Positions 23,201-35,137 of a stretch of DNA of 64,000 bases are shown one piece after another. Numbering within the stretch: position 1 is the first letter of the stretch; each line of letters opens with the position of its first letter. Made by a program: the position numbers and the translations under genes. Source of the DNA: Stenogyne calaminthoides (lineage: Eukaryota > Streptophyta > Magnoliopsida > Lamiales > Lamiaceae). The stretch is taken from assembly GCA_037126765.1 (NCBI GenBank), contig JBBCBC010000034.1, positions 16,552,691-16,616,690 on the forward strand. Reading direction: 5' to 3'. The notes below the pieces were generated by a model that did no database searches, was not told the DNA's origin, and saw only the letters and a program-made list of their open reading frames with translations.

Positions 23201-23830
23201 CTATGGGTTCATGAAAAAATACGTAGTGTTAAAATAATCGAAGTTTAAAATGACTACAGATTCCAAAAAACCTCTCTTGAAAATCACATTTTTTGTTTGT
23301 TTGACTGTTTTTTCGTCATCGCCACACACCAAAATCTTCAAGCCCTTGCGGTTGGTGACTCTCGAAACTGTCACGTAGAATTGACCGTGACTGAAAATAC
23401 ATTTCTTAAAAAATATGCCTACACTTGCAAGCGACTGTCCTTGGCTCTTGTTTATCGACATTGCATATGAGATAATTAATGGGAACTATCTCCTCTAAAA
23501 CTTGAATGACAATCTCGGTTATGTTGGAGTCAAGGAAAGTCTGAGGATCAACACCATCTCACCTGAATTGCTTCTGGTTATGACCTTATCTTGCAGTACA
23601 CGGCTACCCAGTCTTGTCAGGATCAATCTAGTCTCGTTACACAGTCCCCTCGAATGATCTATATTTATGAGCAGCATAACTGGAGTCCCAACTTTCAAAA
23701 TTAGTTCATGATTGGGGACGCCAGAACACTTCAGACTATTCAAGAACTCCGGCGTATGTAAATCGGCCAGTATATTAACATTTGTATCAGACTTCCACGC
23801 ACTGTCGAAACAAAACTACGTTCTTGCCTC
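23201..23830 (-). pseudogene. Helitron helicase (PIF1-like) C-terminal remnant
   Basis: The minus strand encodes two blocks. 23743-23519 reads MNSLKCSGVPNHELILKVG with TPVMLLINIDHSRGLCNETR, and 23461-23201 reads MSINKSQGQSLASVGIFF with FSHGQFYVTVSRVTNRKGL. Both are hallmark late motifs of the RepHel helicase domain of plant Helitrons: the nucleic-acid-binding region, then motifs V and VI with the arginine of SRV. A short frame break lies between them. Rep nuclease and the upstream helicase motifs are missing. Confidence 0.8.
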
Positions 23831-23849
23831 ATGGTCGTTCATATTTATC

Positions 23850-23945
23850 ATGTATTCGTTACATCGCCGCACACTAAAATTTTAAATTGTTGCGATTGGT
23901 AACTCTCGAAACAACCACATACAACTGGCCGCTGAAACTTGAAAA
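23850..23945 (-). pseudogene. Second Helitron helicase C-terminal fragment
   Basis: The words CATCGCCGCACAC-AAAATTTT and GATTGGTAACTCTCGAAAC repeat, in the same order, the part at 23318-23366 that encodes SRVTNRKGLKIL. A second, more degraded copy of the helicase end therefore lies upstream of the first, from either a second insertion or a local duplication. Confidence 0.5.
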
Positions 23946-24742
23946 TCTTGAGTCATATGATTAATTAATGACTGAAAGAAATAGAATACAAATATTTTTT
24001 TATTTTCTAACCCAATAGAATACAAACATAAAGCACATATAATTTGATCTCAATCCATTATATTCAATTGATATTTTTCTCGAGAAAATTCAAAGATTTT
24101 TCATATATTTCAAAGATTTGTTATTCAATTTACATTTATTTTTCTCAATCTATTATTGTTTGTTAATATTTTTTTTCATAGTTATGTTTATATATTTTTT
24201 TTCAATCTATTATTAAATAGGAACAAATATTACAACTAAATGATTCTCATGAAAATTAAAGCGGACAATTTATCTATATACTGATGATGAATTGACTTCA
24301 CTATGTAAAAAATATTAAAATAAGAAAAACAAAAAAAAAGGTTAAATTAATTGGGAAAAGAAGAAAAGACATATCCCATAGCCTATCCTTTAATTGAAAA
24401 AACAAAAAGAAATGTTTTTGATTTATTATATAGAGGTTGAAATCCAAAGGTTGAAAAGAATTGAGATCATGCTCCAAAAAAAAAAATCCATATTCCAAAA
24501 ATTTGTTTCCCAATTTAACATTAATGTTTGTGGAAATATTCTACATATTTTTTCAAAAATAATTTCTCAATCCATTATAATTTGTTAATATTCATTTCAT
24601 ACATATTTATTCTACATATTTTCGCCAATTTATTTTAATTTAGTATGTGCAACATAAATTTTGTTCTTATTTATTAATTGATTAATATAATTCAAAGTAT
24701 TAGGGATCCAATAACAAATTTAATTTTGTTATTATTCATTAA
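23946..24742. other. AT-rich Helitron-like debris, no gene
   Basis: The stretch is made of repeated TTTCAAAGATTTTT, TTCTCAATC(T/C)ATTATT and TTTGTTAATATT words that also occur at 25480-25580. It fits internal sequence of degenerate Helitrons. No ORF here resembles a protein. Confidence 0.4.
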
Positions 24743-25641
24743 CTAGCGAATTTTTTCTCCTAACCCGCTAGTCAAGATTTAGGGATTTTGTGACTTCAAA
24801 CACTTTAGAGCTCCACCACCTGAGACCTTGAGGTCCCGGGTTCGAGACACGGAGAGGGAATATTATTCCCTCTTGTGGTGGTCCCTCTCTTGTGGGGTGG
24901 TGGTCCCCCTGTTGTTGGGTTTTGATTCGGTTGCGGTGCGATTCTTGATTCGAAGTTGCGGTTTCGGGTGGTCTCCCTCTTGTGGTGATTGCGGTTCCGG
25001 TCTACAGTGAGATGAAATGATGCTGCCATGTGCCCGATGGTAGAATGAATTATTGTAATTGATTATGTTAGGAAACTATTGGAATTGATTGCCTTTCAAA
25101 AAAAAAAAGAATACATATTAAATTCAGACTCATCCCATGTATCTCCGAACCCACCACACTTAGATATATTAATATTATTGTTAAAAAAAAAGATATATTA
25201 ATATTATTCTTTTATATATATTTTTTTTTATATTCATTTTAATGTATATGAGACCGTATAAAAATATTATGTATATTATTTTAAAGTATAAAATGAATTT
25301 TAAATGTTAAAAAATTATTTTTAAAATAACAAATCTGTAATACTAAATATTTTTTATTATAATATTTTGATTCTAAAAAATTCTTGAAAAAATATTTTAA
25401 AAAATAACAAATCTATAATACTAAAATATTTTTTATTATAATATTTTGATTAGAAAAAAATCTAATTCAAAATTTATTTCAAAGATTTTTTTCTATATTT
25501 ATTCTAAAGATTTTTTTCTCAATTCATTATTATTTGTTAATATTTATTTCAAAGATTTTTCTCTTAATTTAGTAATAATTTTTGGCGGGAAAATCCACTA
25601 GTTTTCAAATTTTAGGCAGTTTCTGCTTTTATATATATAGA
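24743..25641 (-). mobile_element. Candidate non-autonomous Helitron
   Basis: Read on the minus strand, the segment begins TCTATATATATAAAAGCAG, typical of plant Helitron 5' ends, preceded by A. It ends CTAG followed by T, consistent with insertion between A and T. A stem CTAGCG-CGCTAG encloses the 3' end, although a classical hairpin a few bases before the terminus is not clear. The 3' end is therefore tentative. A SINE-like sequence is nested inside. Confidence 0.4.
24793..25108 (+). mobile_element. SINE-like retroelement with poly-A tail
   Basis: The sequence has a box B-like GGGTTCGAGAC at 24838-24848, inside a T-arm-like context GGTCCCGGGTTCGAGACACGG. The body is GC-richer than its surroundings and ends in an 11-A tail at 25098-25108. 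Total length of about 315 bp suits plant SINEs. A clear box A and flanking duplications were not found. The antisense open frame at 24805-25029 is not a gene. Confidence 0.5.
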
Positions 25642-26162
25642 TGTGAATTTGATAAATATTAGTATTCTAATATTTGTACATCAATAATATAAGACTTCTA
25701 TTAAATACTACAGTATTATTTAAATTCTTTATCAATATAAATCATCTAAAATTAATACCATCAACTAAAGTATATAACATTTTTTAAAAAAAATAATTCG
25801 GGCCCACGGAAAGTTTTCGATTGTAAATTTGTATATGTGCTATCTATTGAATTAATAAAAATTAAAATTTGCAAGAGAATAAGGCAAAACATAGGGTAAA
25901 CAAGTTTCAGTATGAAACTGGTTAATGAGTGTGACTTATATTATTAAAGAGTGTGACTTTTTACTATTAAATATACTATAAAAAGTATTACTCATAAAAG
26001 TGAAGGGTGTGACTTATGTTATAGCAGAGGGTATCGTAGTGATAACTGAAGGGTGTGACTTATATTACTAAAAAGTATGCCTAAAAAAAAACAATTTCAC
26101 AGTGAACAAGTTTCACAGCATACCAACTCGGAGAATAAAGTCCATAATGGAGCCCAATGAGA
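25642..26162. other. AT-rich intergenic stretch with short repeats
   Basis: No gene is seen. Four imperfect copies of a GGGTGTGACTTATATTA-like word occur between 25928 and 26070, and AACAAGTTTCA occurs near both ends (25901 and 26106). These may be remains of a small MITE. Confidence 0.35.
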
Positions 26163-26170
26163 TGCACAAT

Positions 26171-26749
26171 TAGGGGTGGAAACTGGCCAGGGGCCTACGG
26201 CTCAACCTATTAAAGCTCGACTCGACTAGACTCGGCCTTTTTAGCAAATAAGTCAGGTTTGGGCTTTCTTAAAAGCATATTTATTTATACATGCCAAACT
26301 TAGACTTTTTAAAAGACCTTTTAAGTTTAATAAACCGGCCCGTTTAAATATACAATATCCAATTAAAATATTATAGTATATTTTAATTAATTATTTTATA
26401 TTAATATAATTATATAATTAATTATATTAATATATAATTAAATAAATTATTCAATGAAATAATATTAAACATTAACAAATTTTAAATATTGCTAAAATTA
26501 GAACAAAATTAACTAATCTTATTATCAAATTCTTAATATACTTAAAAAAAATTATATTTAAAATAAAATAGGCTTAAAAAGGCTTTATAGAGATTTTCAG
26601 GTTCGAGTCGTTTATTAAAAAGGTCAGGCTTGAACCTACTAAAAACCTACCAAAAGTAACAGGCCAGACTTAATTAAGCGTAGTACATATGTACTAGCCC
26701 AAACTTTTCAACGAGAAGCATACCTAGGCTCGGCCTATTCCCACCCCTA
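26171..26749. mobile_element. hAT-type non-autonomous element (579 bp)
   Basis: The terminal inverted repeats are TAGGGGTGGAAA at the left and TTCCCACCCCTA at the right, a typical plant hAT MITE end. A perfect 8-bp target duplication, TGCACAAT, flanks it (26163-26170 and 26750-26757), the length expected for hAT transposases. The interior holds GGCC/TTTAAGTTT words and no ORF. Confidence 0.9.
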
Positions 26750-26757
26750 TGCACAAT

Positions 26758-27846
26758 GCACCTGGTGTACTTAAGTACTCAATTTATTTATTTTAACAAC
26801 TAATTTATAGTAAGTAATTAATATTAGAGCTCGTAAATGATTATGCATCTATTAGTCTATTTTTTGTATATGAGGTCTGTAATTGGAGTGTGAATCACAA
26901 TAAATTGTGCATCTTTATTGATTTGGTACGGCGCTCTCTTGTTTAGTCCGTAAATTTATTACTGGGACTCAGGTGTAATTGATGGAGACATGGAGTATTA
27001 CTTATACTACATTTGTTATGATCAATAAAATTGCCTTTTGCTCTATAGATATATATAAAAAAAACCTTTCATTAATGGTTATGTTGCTAGAATAGAAAGA
27101 GTATTTTATGCAATGAATATCACAAAAAAGATCCACAATCGAAAGAGAGAGATGTGGATATGAATGTTAAGTTTTTTTTCTAATAATAAGTCAATCATAC
27201 AAGTATTTCAAATTATCAATCATCCATACATTTCAGGTCAAAAACCTGTCGATTTCATTTAATAGACTTGGACTTTTATATAGGAAGAGCTTATTGTATT
27301 TTATATGTGTATTTTCTTTTGAGCCCCTACAATAAAAAAATTCATAGACATGTCCTTGCCCACAGGTGAATGTGTAACTTCAATTTATACATTATATATT
27401 TTAATTGAAAAATAAATATTCTTAAATATTACTCATTTGTTAAATTCTCACTTCTAATAAATATATACTTATATATTATAATTGAAAAATATATATGTCC
27501 TAAGAAGCGAGAGCTCGGTAACCCGAAACCTCTCAATCGCAAAACTCTAATTTGCTATAGTGTTGCCACGGGACGAGGTGCTTCATTCGTTAAATTTTCA
27601 CTCCTAATAAAAGTAGTGGAAAATGAGTTCGAACATATATAATACGCTATTAACGAGACAAGCTTAAGTTTGAGTCTTTGAGCAGGATAGTCGATCAAAT
27701 TGGGAGACTTATACTGAAAGGTACATTTCAGAATTGCAACTTATATGTATGTACAAAATGATTGCACATATGTATCATGTATATACATTTGTACTTTTAT
27801 GTGCAACTTTAACTGTATATGCAATCTATGCATTTTGTACCTATCA
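26758..27846. other. AT-rich intergenic stretch, nothing recognised
   Basis: No open frame of note, no terminal repeats and no RNA gene recognised by eye. Short TA-rich runs are common. Confidence 0.5.
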
Positions 27847-27855
27847 GTAAGTTGA

Positions 27856-28413
27856 GAGAAAAAATCACAAATGGTCCTATAACTTTGCCCGATTCCAAAA
27901 ATAGTCCTATAAGTTTTTATTTTATCAATTGTGGTCCTTTTGGTTTCAATTGTAGTCCTTTTCACCGGAAAATTGAAAATTTTAGCCGGAAAATGGCCGA
28001 AATATGATGTAGCACACAAAATGATGCGAAAAAAATATTTAAATGATGGGTTCAATGAAAGGAAGAGAATAGTATAAGTTTCGACCCTCGCCTCAACGTA
28101 AATTGCTCGAAATTAGCCACGATAATAAATGTAATTCGTGATTTTGAAGTTGCGATTCACGGGGGAGGTGTAATCAAAACATGAAATTGATTGAGGATTT
28201 TTCTTCCTTGATGAAAGACAGTTCAAATGAGAGTGGTGGCGACCGTCAATGTGATCAGAATAAAAAGTTAGGTCAATTTTCCGATCAAATTTTAAATTAT
28301 CCGGCGAAAATGACTACAATTGAAACCAAAAGGAACATAATTGATAAAATAAAAACTTACAGGACTATTTATGAAATCGGACAAAGTTACAGGACCATTT
28401 GTGATATTTTCTC
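27856..28413. mobile_element. Mutator-like MITE with long terminal inverted repeats (558 bp)
   Basis: The left end starts GAGAAAAAATCACAAATGGTCC and the right end is its inverse, GGACCATTTGTGATATTTTCTC. The inverted repeat extends for about 120 bp, with occasional mismatches (TAGTCC.TATAAGTTTTTATTTTATCAATT). Flanks are GTAAGTTGA (27847-27855) and GTAAGTTGC (28414-28422), a 9-bp duplication with one mismatch, the Mutator length. It lies about 180 bp beyond the stop codon of the lipase gene. The open frames in it are repeat-derived. Confidence 0.85.
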
Positions 28414-28590
28414 GTAAGTTGCTCCCAAATTTTGAACCTATTAGTATTTTTCCCTATCAAATCCAACAATTAAGTCCTATAATAACGTCATCTAATTCAC
28501 ACTTTACAATAATATTGTAACGTGTGTGTATGTATATGTATAAATTAAGAAACAAATTATTTCGAGTGTACATGTTGTAGTTTAATTTAT

Positions 28591-31500
28591 TTAGTCATAT
28601 TTGGGATTTTCAATTGGTCCTAGTGGATAAACAGATGAGGGCAAGTTCCCCAACTTTGTGACATTAACATAATCCAGTGGATAATGTTCGGTTAATCCGG
28701 GGATTATTAAAGCAGTAACCCTAAACACTTTCATTAACCATCCTTCTCCATACTCCTTGCCCTTTGTCCATGGCATCATGAAACTTCTAATCAGCTCATA
28801 AACTGCATTTAAAATCTTGGGCACCACATGGAATATCGAGAAATAGTTCTTGTTCGGTTCCTCCTCCAGAATCTGCATTATATATAGACAATTATGCACG
28901 TTACACCTGATGCATGAATTATATCGAGTGTGATGTATGTACAGACCAAAGTCGACGTGTATATCAGGGGCGGATCCAAGAGTTTTGTCCGAAGAGGACC
29001 GCAAATTTTCATAATGTAACAAAGGAAAGTTTTTATAACCCAAAAGCGACAAAATGATGATAAAATTTTACTAGCTTATAATAAATATACAAAATTTTCT
29101 ATATATATAGTAAGAAAATTATAAATTAAATCCTAAATCCCCCGGATCCATCCTTGATATATACACATATCTCATTATAAATAGACGATAGATGCCGCAC
29201 TTAGTAAAATCCACTTGGTACGTATATAATAATACGACGGAGTTTAAAAAGTTTTTTTTTTTTCTATAACTTATTACCTTTTCAATTTAGTCCCAACATT
29301 AAAAATTGTCCAATTTAGTTCAATATCGCTGAAAATTTAAAAATAATATTCCGTTTTATGTCACGCGATGGTCTAATTTACCCCAATATATATAACACGT
29401 TTACTATTAAATTTTGGCCCTAAATGAAATCCACACGTGACATAAATCAACATTGTTTACAATTTTTCATTGATTGTGGGGCTAAAATTGGATAATACTA
29501 TATTGAGACTAAATAAAAAAAGTGATATTCTTTAGGACCAAAATAAATGGGATTTAAATTGAAATGATCCCGTAACTTTGCACATTTATTGAAAAAGTCC
29601 TGTATATATCACATGTTTCAATTTAGTTCCGTATGTTTTCAATTTGTGCCGATTTTGGTCCTAAATCGCCGGAGACTGGTCAAACTACCCAAAAACGACG
29701 TCGTTTTATGATAAATTCCCGACCGAAATTAGGGGCGCGTGTATCACACGCCCAAAAACGATGACTTTTTTTGGTAGTTTGACCAGTTTCCAGCTATTTG
29801 GGACTAAATCGGCACAAATTGAAAACATACGGGACTAAATTGAAACATGTGATATATACGGGACCTTTTCAATAAAGGTGCAAAGTTATGAGATCATTTC
29901 TATTTAAATCCTCTAATATAATGGACTACTACTCACCTGGCCTTTGTAGCAACTGTTGAAGTAGATGCACGGCCCAAAATGCTTGAACATGAAAGTTGTA
30001 TCATCATAAGGCAATCTTGGCACCACATCATTGCAATACACATACCTAAAATACTTAACATCATATAACTTCAATTTTTCCTTCATGTACTCCCCAAATC
30101 GCTCGTTCCCCACTCTCGGCTGTCCGAATGTGTAAACACCTTCCAATCTTCTAAGCAAAGTTTCCTCCTCATGCATAGCCAGAACACTTGCAAACAAAAT
30201 TGCTAATGCCCCTCCCAAGCTGTGCCCTGTCAATATCAACTTTGCATCTCCATTCTCATGGATTAGGGTTTTCAGTTTCTCCCGGAGTGTGTAGTAAGCA
30301 AATGATTTATGGGCCGGGCCCGGTGGGATTTGTTCGGGCCAGCCCGTGGATTTTTGTAGGCCTAGCGCTTTCATGAATCCGCCGTGCATTTTTCCGACGC
30401 CTGGGAATTCGTACCAGGAGATGTCGACGTTTGTTCGCCATGCGTCGGCATCGAATGGCTCTGTGCCTCTGAATGCTACCACGATTAGGTTTTTGTATTT
30501 GAACATTATTGCATACGTTGTGTTCTGCTCTTGGTAATCTGCATGCAATATTTTGATTTTGATTTTATTGATTAATTTATGAGGAATAATATGTGCAATA
30601 TTGCATGTGCAATATTACCACATTTAAGGAAAATTAAAAAAAATCGAGTTTCATAGGTCAATTGGATCTTATTAAAAAATAGTGTAAATAAACATAAAAG
30701 AACATGCACACAGATCAGTGATGCTATATGGACAAATATGTTTTACTATGATTATAATAATATATTCGTGCTCATATAATAACAAATGTATGTTTATATG
30801 ATTGAGACATACTGCACATATCTTGATCTATGCATGCAATTTTTTTTATTTAGAACAAAATACAAAAAAATCAAAGCTTAAAGAATCATACATCAAGGAA
30901 CAAAGAGCTTTAGAAAAATCCCACAAATTTTAGTTTAAAACACCATGATATTGTATACTAGTGTTTGTGTTAGTTTAATTTTAATCAACATGAATGTAAT
31001 CTAATAAAATGATCATCAAATGTATATAACAAAATACGAAATATGTAGTAAGAACCCCTCTTATGAGAATTTATCAATTAGTCAGAAAAAAATGCATTTT
31101 ATAATTTATAAAACTACTTGTTTATTTTGTAAGATATATTTGAAATTAACTTGAATTATAACCTATCTATTAGTACACACAGAAAATTGTTTATTTGATG
31201 CTCATAAATTAGTATGAGAAACAATAAATAGATAAGAATATTTTATGAGCGACTTTTACGATAAGAGTGTGTTGCGTATGTAAGCAGTAAGATTAACGTA
31301 TACACTTCAAAATAGTACAACAGTGTGGGAAAATTATATTTTATAACACAAAAGCTGGTGTTACGCAACGAGCCATATATAGCAATCAATTAATTAAACA
31401 TTTACATCCATTAACACGTTGCTAATAAAGTACTTTACTATCTTGCAGATTTTGCTTAATTAGTTAATTAATTTCGAGTTTAATTAGCTGGAAAAAAATT

Positions 31501-33432
31501 AAGATCGACGCGTATATACTAGTGTCACTTTCATCGGGTGAGTCTAATCATGAAGGTATACCTAGTCAATTTCAATATTTAATTTCTTATTTTGTTAATG
31601 CATGTATGCCATATTATATTTGTGACATGGATTAATAAATGAAATATAAAAATAATTATAATTTTTAAAATATTGTCTCGTACCCCAGTTTCTTCAAAAT
31701 AGAGAATTAGAACCGAAAAATTAATATATATTTTTCCAAAATAAATGCCGAGGAACCAAATGAAACTAAAAATAAATAATTATCAGGATTCACATTATAT
31801 CATAAATTAAGATTGATCTTATAAGTTATAAGCCACAATATCATCTATTCCATATATTGTGTTCCACTCTATTTTCCATAAGGTAAATTAATGACAAGTG
31901 TAATGGGCAAAAAAGTCCAACGAACCACCATTACCCTAGGTCCATGTGTTAAAGATCGGGGAGGTGGAATAATCTTGAAACACAAAAAAATTGCACAGAG
32001 TAATTCAACTGGAGTTATAAATATATATACCTACCGTTCCAGAAGTTGTAGAACCCCAGGAATTCCATCTGTATTGATAACGAAAAAATAAACTAATTAC
32101 TTAGTTGTGGAAAATATTGGTAATATATATAGTAGTTATATACTTATATGTACCCCAAATATTGATTTATGGTCAACCTTGCTCTAATATATTCATGATA
32201 CTAAACATAATCTAATTAATTAATCGTGAATTTGAAGTGATAATATATTGTTAATACAATGGCACATATAATAAAAATAGCGTTTTGTGTCATGTGTATA
32301 GTTTTAATGCTTATCTTATTTCATAATAAAACGATAATTAAGATAAAATTTGAACATTAAAATGGCATAAAACCTTAAATTTAGTGAAGTACCTGCCAAA
32401 GATGTTGGATAACATTTTGGACAAATGATTCATTCTCAAAAGACAATTTGGATGCCATCATTGCCAGAGATGCATTATGTTTCCAACTTTGATAATTTCT
32501 GATGATTTCCAGATCCAATCTCTTGTCAATATTTCCAACCACTGATGTGAATGTTGTTGATGATTTTACTGGCCTCACCAACCTCCCTAAATTTGGAATT
32601 ACATTCTTAAATAAAACATTATATGATATAAATTTGGAGTACTATTTATAATTAATTAAAGATTGGATTAAACAGTAAAAATGCTTTCACCAATTTTTTA
32701 CCAAATAATTAATTTATAGATTGTTTGTACAATTTTTTACTAAAAATGCTTTTAATTAATGTATTATGTCACATGAGACACTAAATGAAACACTAAATTA
32801 TATAAAAGTGATTAAATACAATTTATAATTTATAAATTCCTTAAATCATGATATAAGTTCTGAAAATATCTAAAATAAAACTTCCCCTATAAGATTCAGA
32901 AAATTTGAATTTGTGACAACAAATTAAATATCAAGACATGGTGCATCAATTAATTTTGATTTTAGTAGATGACATTAAAGATTTTATCAATCCTGAATCC
33001 AGAAAAGTAAACTTATGATCGAGCATGCATGCATACACAAACATTATAAAAACAAGTTTCAATAAATCAAGAACAAATCATTAACAAGCCAATTAATTAA
33101 CTTAAAAATAAAATAAAAGTTAAACCTGTGAATAAATTGAAGATCAGGTGGCGGTAGCCACCGTTGCACGGCGGAAGATTCAGGCAGAGCTCCACCACGG
33201 ACCCCACCACCGCCATCGGCTTCTTCAACCAAATAAACAGCTTCTGGAGAAACGCCGATATAAAAACAATCCATCTATGGTGAAAACCAAACACCGCGCC
33301 TTCAACACCACTATTAAAAAAATCCCTCCTCTCTAAATTATTCGAACATAATATTCTTAATAAATCGAAGCAGCTAGCTTCTTCTAGATTTATTATTAGG
33401 TAATTTTCGCAGAAGGATTCTCTACCAGCCAT
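28591..33432 (-). CDS. OBL1-like: Class-3 triacylglycerol lipase, oil-body-lipase-like (five exons, 472 aa)
   Basis: Exons on the minus strand are 33432-33126, 32586-32393, 32068-32035, 30538-29937 and 28872-28591. All introns are GT-AG, and the phases join to exactly 473 codons including the stop, so the model is internally consistent. The product is an alpha/beta-hydrolase of the Lipase_3 family. The nucleophile elbow GHSLGG gives Ser285, and NDVVPR and HYPLDYVN give likely Asp349 and His442. The N-terminal 45-75 region (VFGFHHRWIVFISAFLQKLF) is hydrophobic and suits lipid-droplet or membrane attachment, as in plant oil-body lipases. The family hydrolyses triacylglycerol to fatty acids, for example in seeds and pollen. 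The C-terminus (EEEPNKNYFSIF, then PGLTEHYPLDYVN) is typical of the OBL group. No disabling change is seen. The exact orthologue is not determined. Confidence 0.92.
29272..29533. mobile_element. Degenerate foldback element in lipase intron 4
   Basis: The left arm (TTTAGTCCCAACATTAAAAATTGTCC) and the right arm around 29475-29520 (GGCTAAAATTGGATAATACTATATTGAGACTAAATA) are imperfect inverted repeats. The ends are approximate and no duplication was identified. It is older than its neighbour at 29550. Confidence 0.5.
29550..29911. mobile_element. Foldback/Mutator-like element in lipase intron 4 (362 bp)
   Basis: Inverted arms of about 140 bp: the left starts GGATTTAAATTGAAATGATC and the right ends GATCATTTCTATTTAAATCC. 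Arms share TCACATGTTTCAATTTAGT and its inverse. The centre holds GACGTCGTTTT and GCGCGTGTATCACACGCCC. No clear 9-bp duplication was found. Its right end is about 20 bp from the exon-4 donor site of the lipase gene. Confidence 0.7.
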
Positions 33433-35137
33433 GGATGTAGCTTGGAAGCAATAACAATAATCATATGAGATGACTTTGAATTTATAAATGATTCTTTTGT
33501 AGCAAATATGAGTACCAACCGGCCGGATAAATTAATTAATTTAACTTTAAATAATACTATTATTAATATATAATATAATGCATGAAGTCTTTATCACATG
33601 ACTAATCGTGGAAGGTGGATCAGAATGAGGATTAATTAAGATGCTAATTTATACCAGCATTAAAAAAATAATTAAAGTCATGACTTGCCTTGTGTACTTC
33701 AATTTTTTTCTGTTTTTGAGTTGCAGATGATTATTATACACAAAGACTAGTTTGAACTTCCCCGATCTGTTTATGGCATTTAAATAAGTACGCAGCCAAA
33801 CTTTAATTATTTTTTATTTTCTTTTTCATTTTTGGTTTTCAATATATAGGTCTTGTTTAATTAAATATATTGACCTCTCTCGCCTGTTTCATTCCAAATG
33901 CATTGTAATATGCTTGGAGTGATTATACTTTTTTTTATATTTAATTCCACTTGTGGAATGAAATATATCCAACCATTCAAATAAATCAAAATAGATGTCA
34001 TTTTAAATTGATGTACATTAATTTTTTTTTCTCTTATACCCTTAATTAATTGTTTAGGAATTCTGAAAAAGACTTTAAAAAGTTATTACTCTCGCCCTAT
34101 ACTAGATTGCCTATTTGCCAAAATAGTTTCTGCCGTGCTAGATTACCCATCCCAAAAATAGCAAAAAAAGTAACTATACTTTTTTTTTCAAAAATTACTT
34201 CCCAATATCTAAATTTTTACATCTGGCGCTCAATTTTTTTTTTTTTTACATCTCATTTCATAAGTAGTAAATATACACAAAAACATCATTTTTTGACTCA
34301 TCATCTTAAAATGATTGAAATACCCTTATTCAAAAGTTGTTATATTTCCTCAAATACTAATAAATAATTTTTACATTAAATCTCGTGCAAATAATAATTG
34401 GGCAATTGAGTGGGAGTACTATTTAAGATATTTTTAATGTTTTAAGGGTAAAGGGTAAAGTAGTAAAAAGCACAATTAATTAATTATTAATCTTGAAAAA
34501 CATAAAATTGTCATTTAAATTGTAAGTTTGTAAAACGCCAAAATGACATCTAAAATGAGTGGGAGAACATATAAGTTTTAAGACATGAAAATACCAAAAG
34601 AAAAAAAAAGGAAAGAAAAGCAAATGAAGCCTAATATATATAAATATGATCTCATTAATTTGATGTATAAATTATTTTGCTTTTTTATTTTTTTAGCAAA
34701 GGGTTAATCCTAACTCTTATCTATGTTTGGGAAAATGAAGTTTGAAATTTCTTTTAGACATTACTCATAATATATATATGTGTATAAAATTGAAAAATAT
34801 TTTTCTGACATATAGTGATTATCTACTTATCTAGTTAATGTATATTTGCGTGGACCTAAAGTTTGTTTGGAGTTCAAATGTTATGTTTCTCACATGAAAT
34901 TTTCAGGAGGTTTTTTTTTTCTTTTTTTATTTTTCCCCTAATGATTTGGTCTTAATTCAACCCATGGACCAAAGAATTTGGGAGACCATCCACTGACAGG
35001 TGTCCCAATTGAAATCGGAGAAAATTTAAGATATTTATCACATTTTAGAGGTTATTAATTTGAGACTTAGATATGAGTACGCTTCTAAGTTACATGTCAA
35101 TTAATCCTAAGGCCAGGTCTTGTATATATGCATCGGG
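33433..35137. other. Upstream region of the lipase gene, AT-rich, no other gene
   Basis: This holds the lipase promoter and spacer sequence up to the copia-2 insertion. TATAAA on the minus strand (33486-33481) lies about 50 bp before the start codon. The sequence at 34380-34570 (GAGTGGGAG and CATCTAAAATGAGTGGGAG) looks like worn Stowaway MITE interior. No coding sequence was recognised, and the 105-residue open frame at 34050-34367 has no family features. Confidence 0.4.
33481..33486 (-). promoter_or_regulatory. Possible TATA box of the lipase gene
   Basis: TATAAA on the minus strand about 50 bp upstream of the ATG at 33432. This would leave a very short 5' leader, so it may not be the real one. 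Confidence 0.25.

Noticed and set aside
34050..34367. 105-residue open frame between the lipase gene and copia-2
   Set aside because: It is in AT-rich sequence, with a composition of Phe, Ser and Lys and no motif. It is likely chance.
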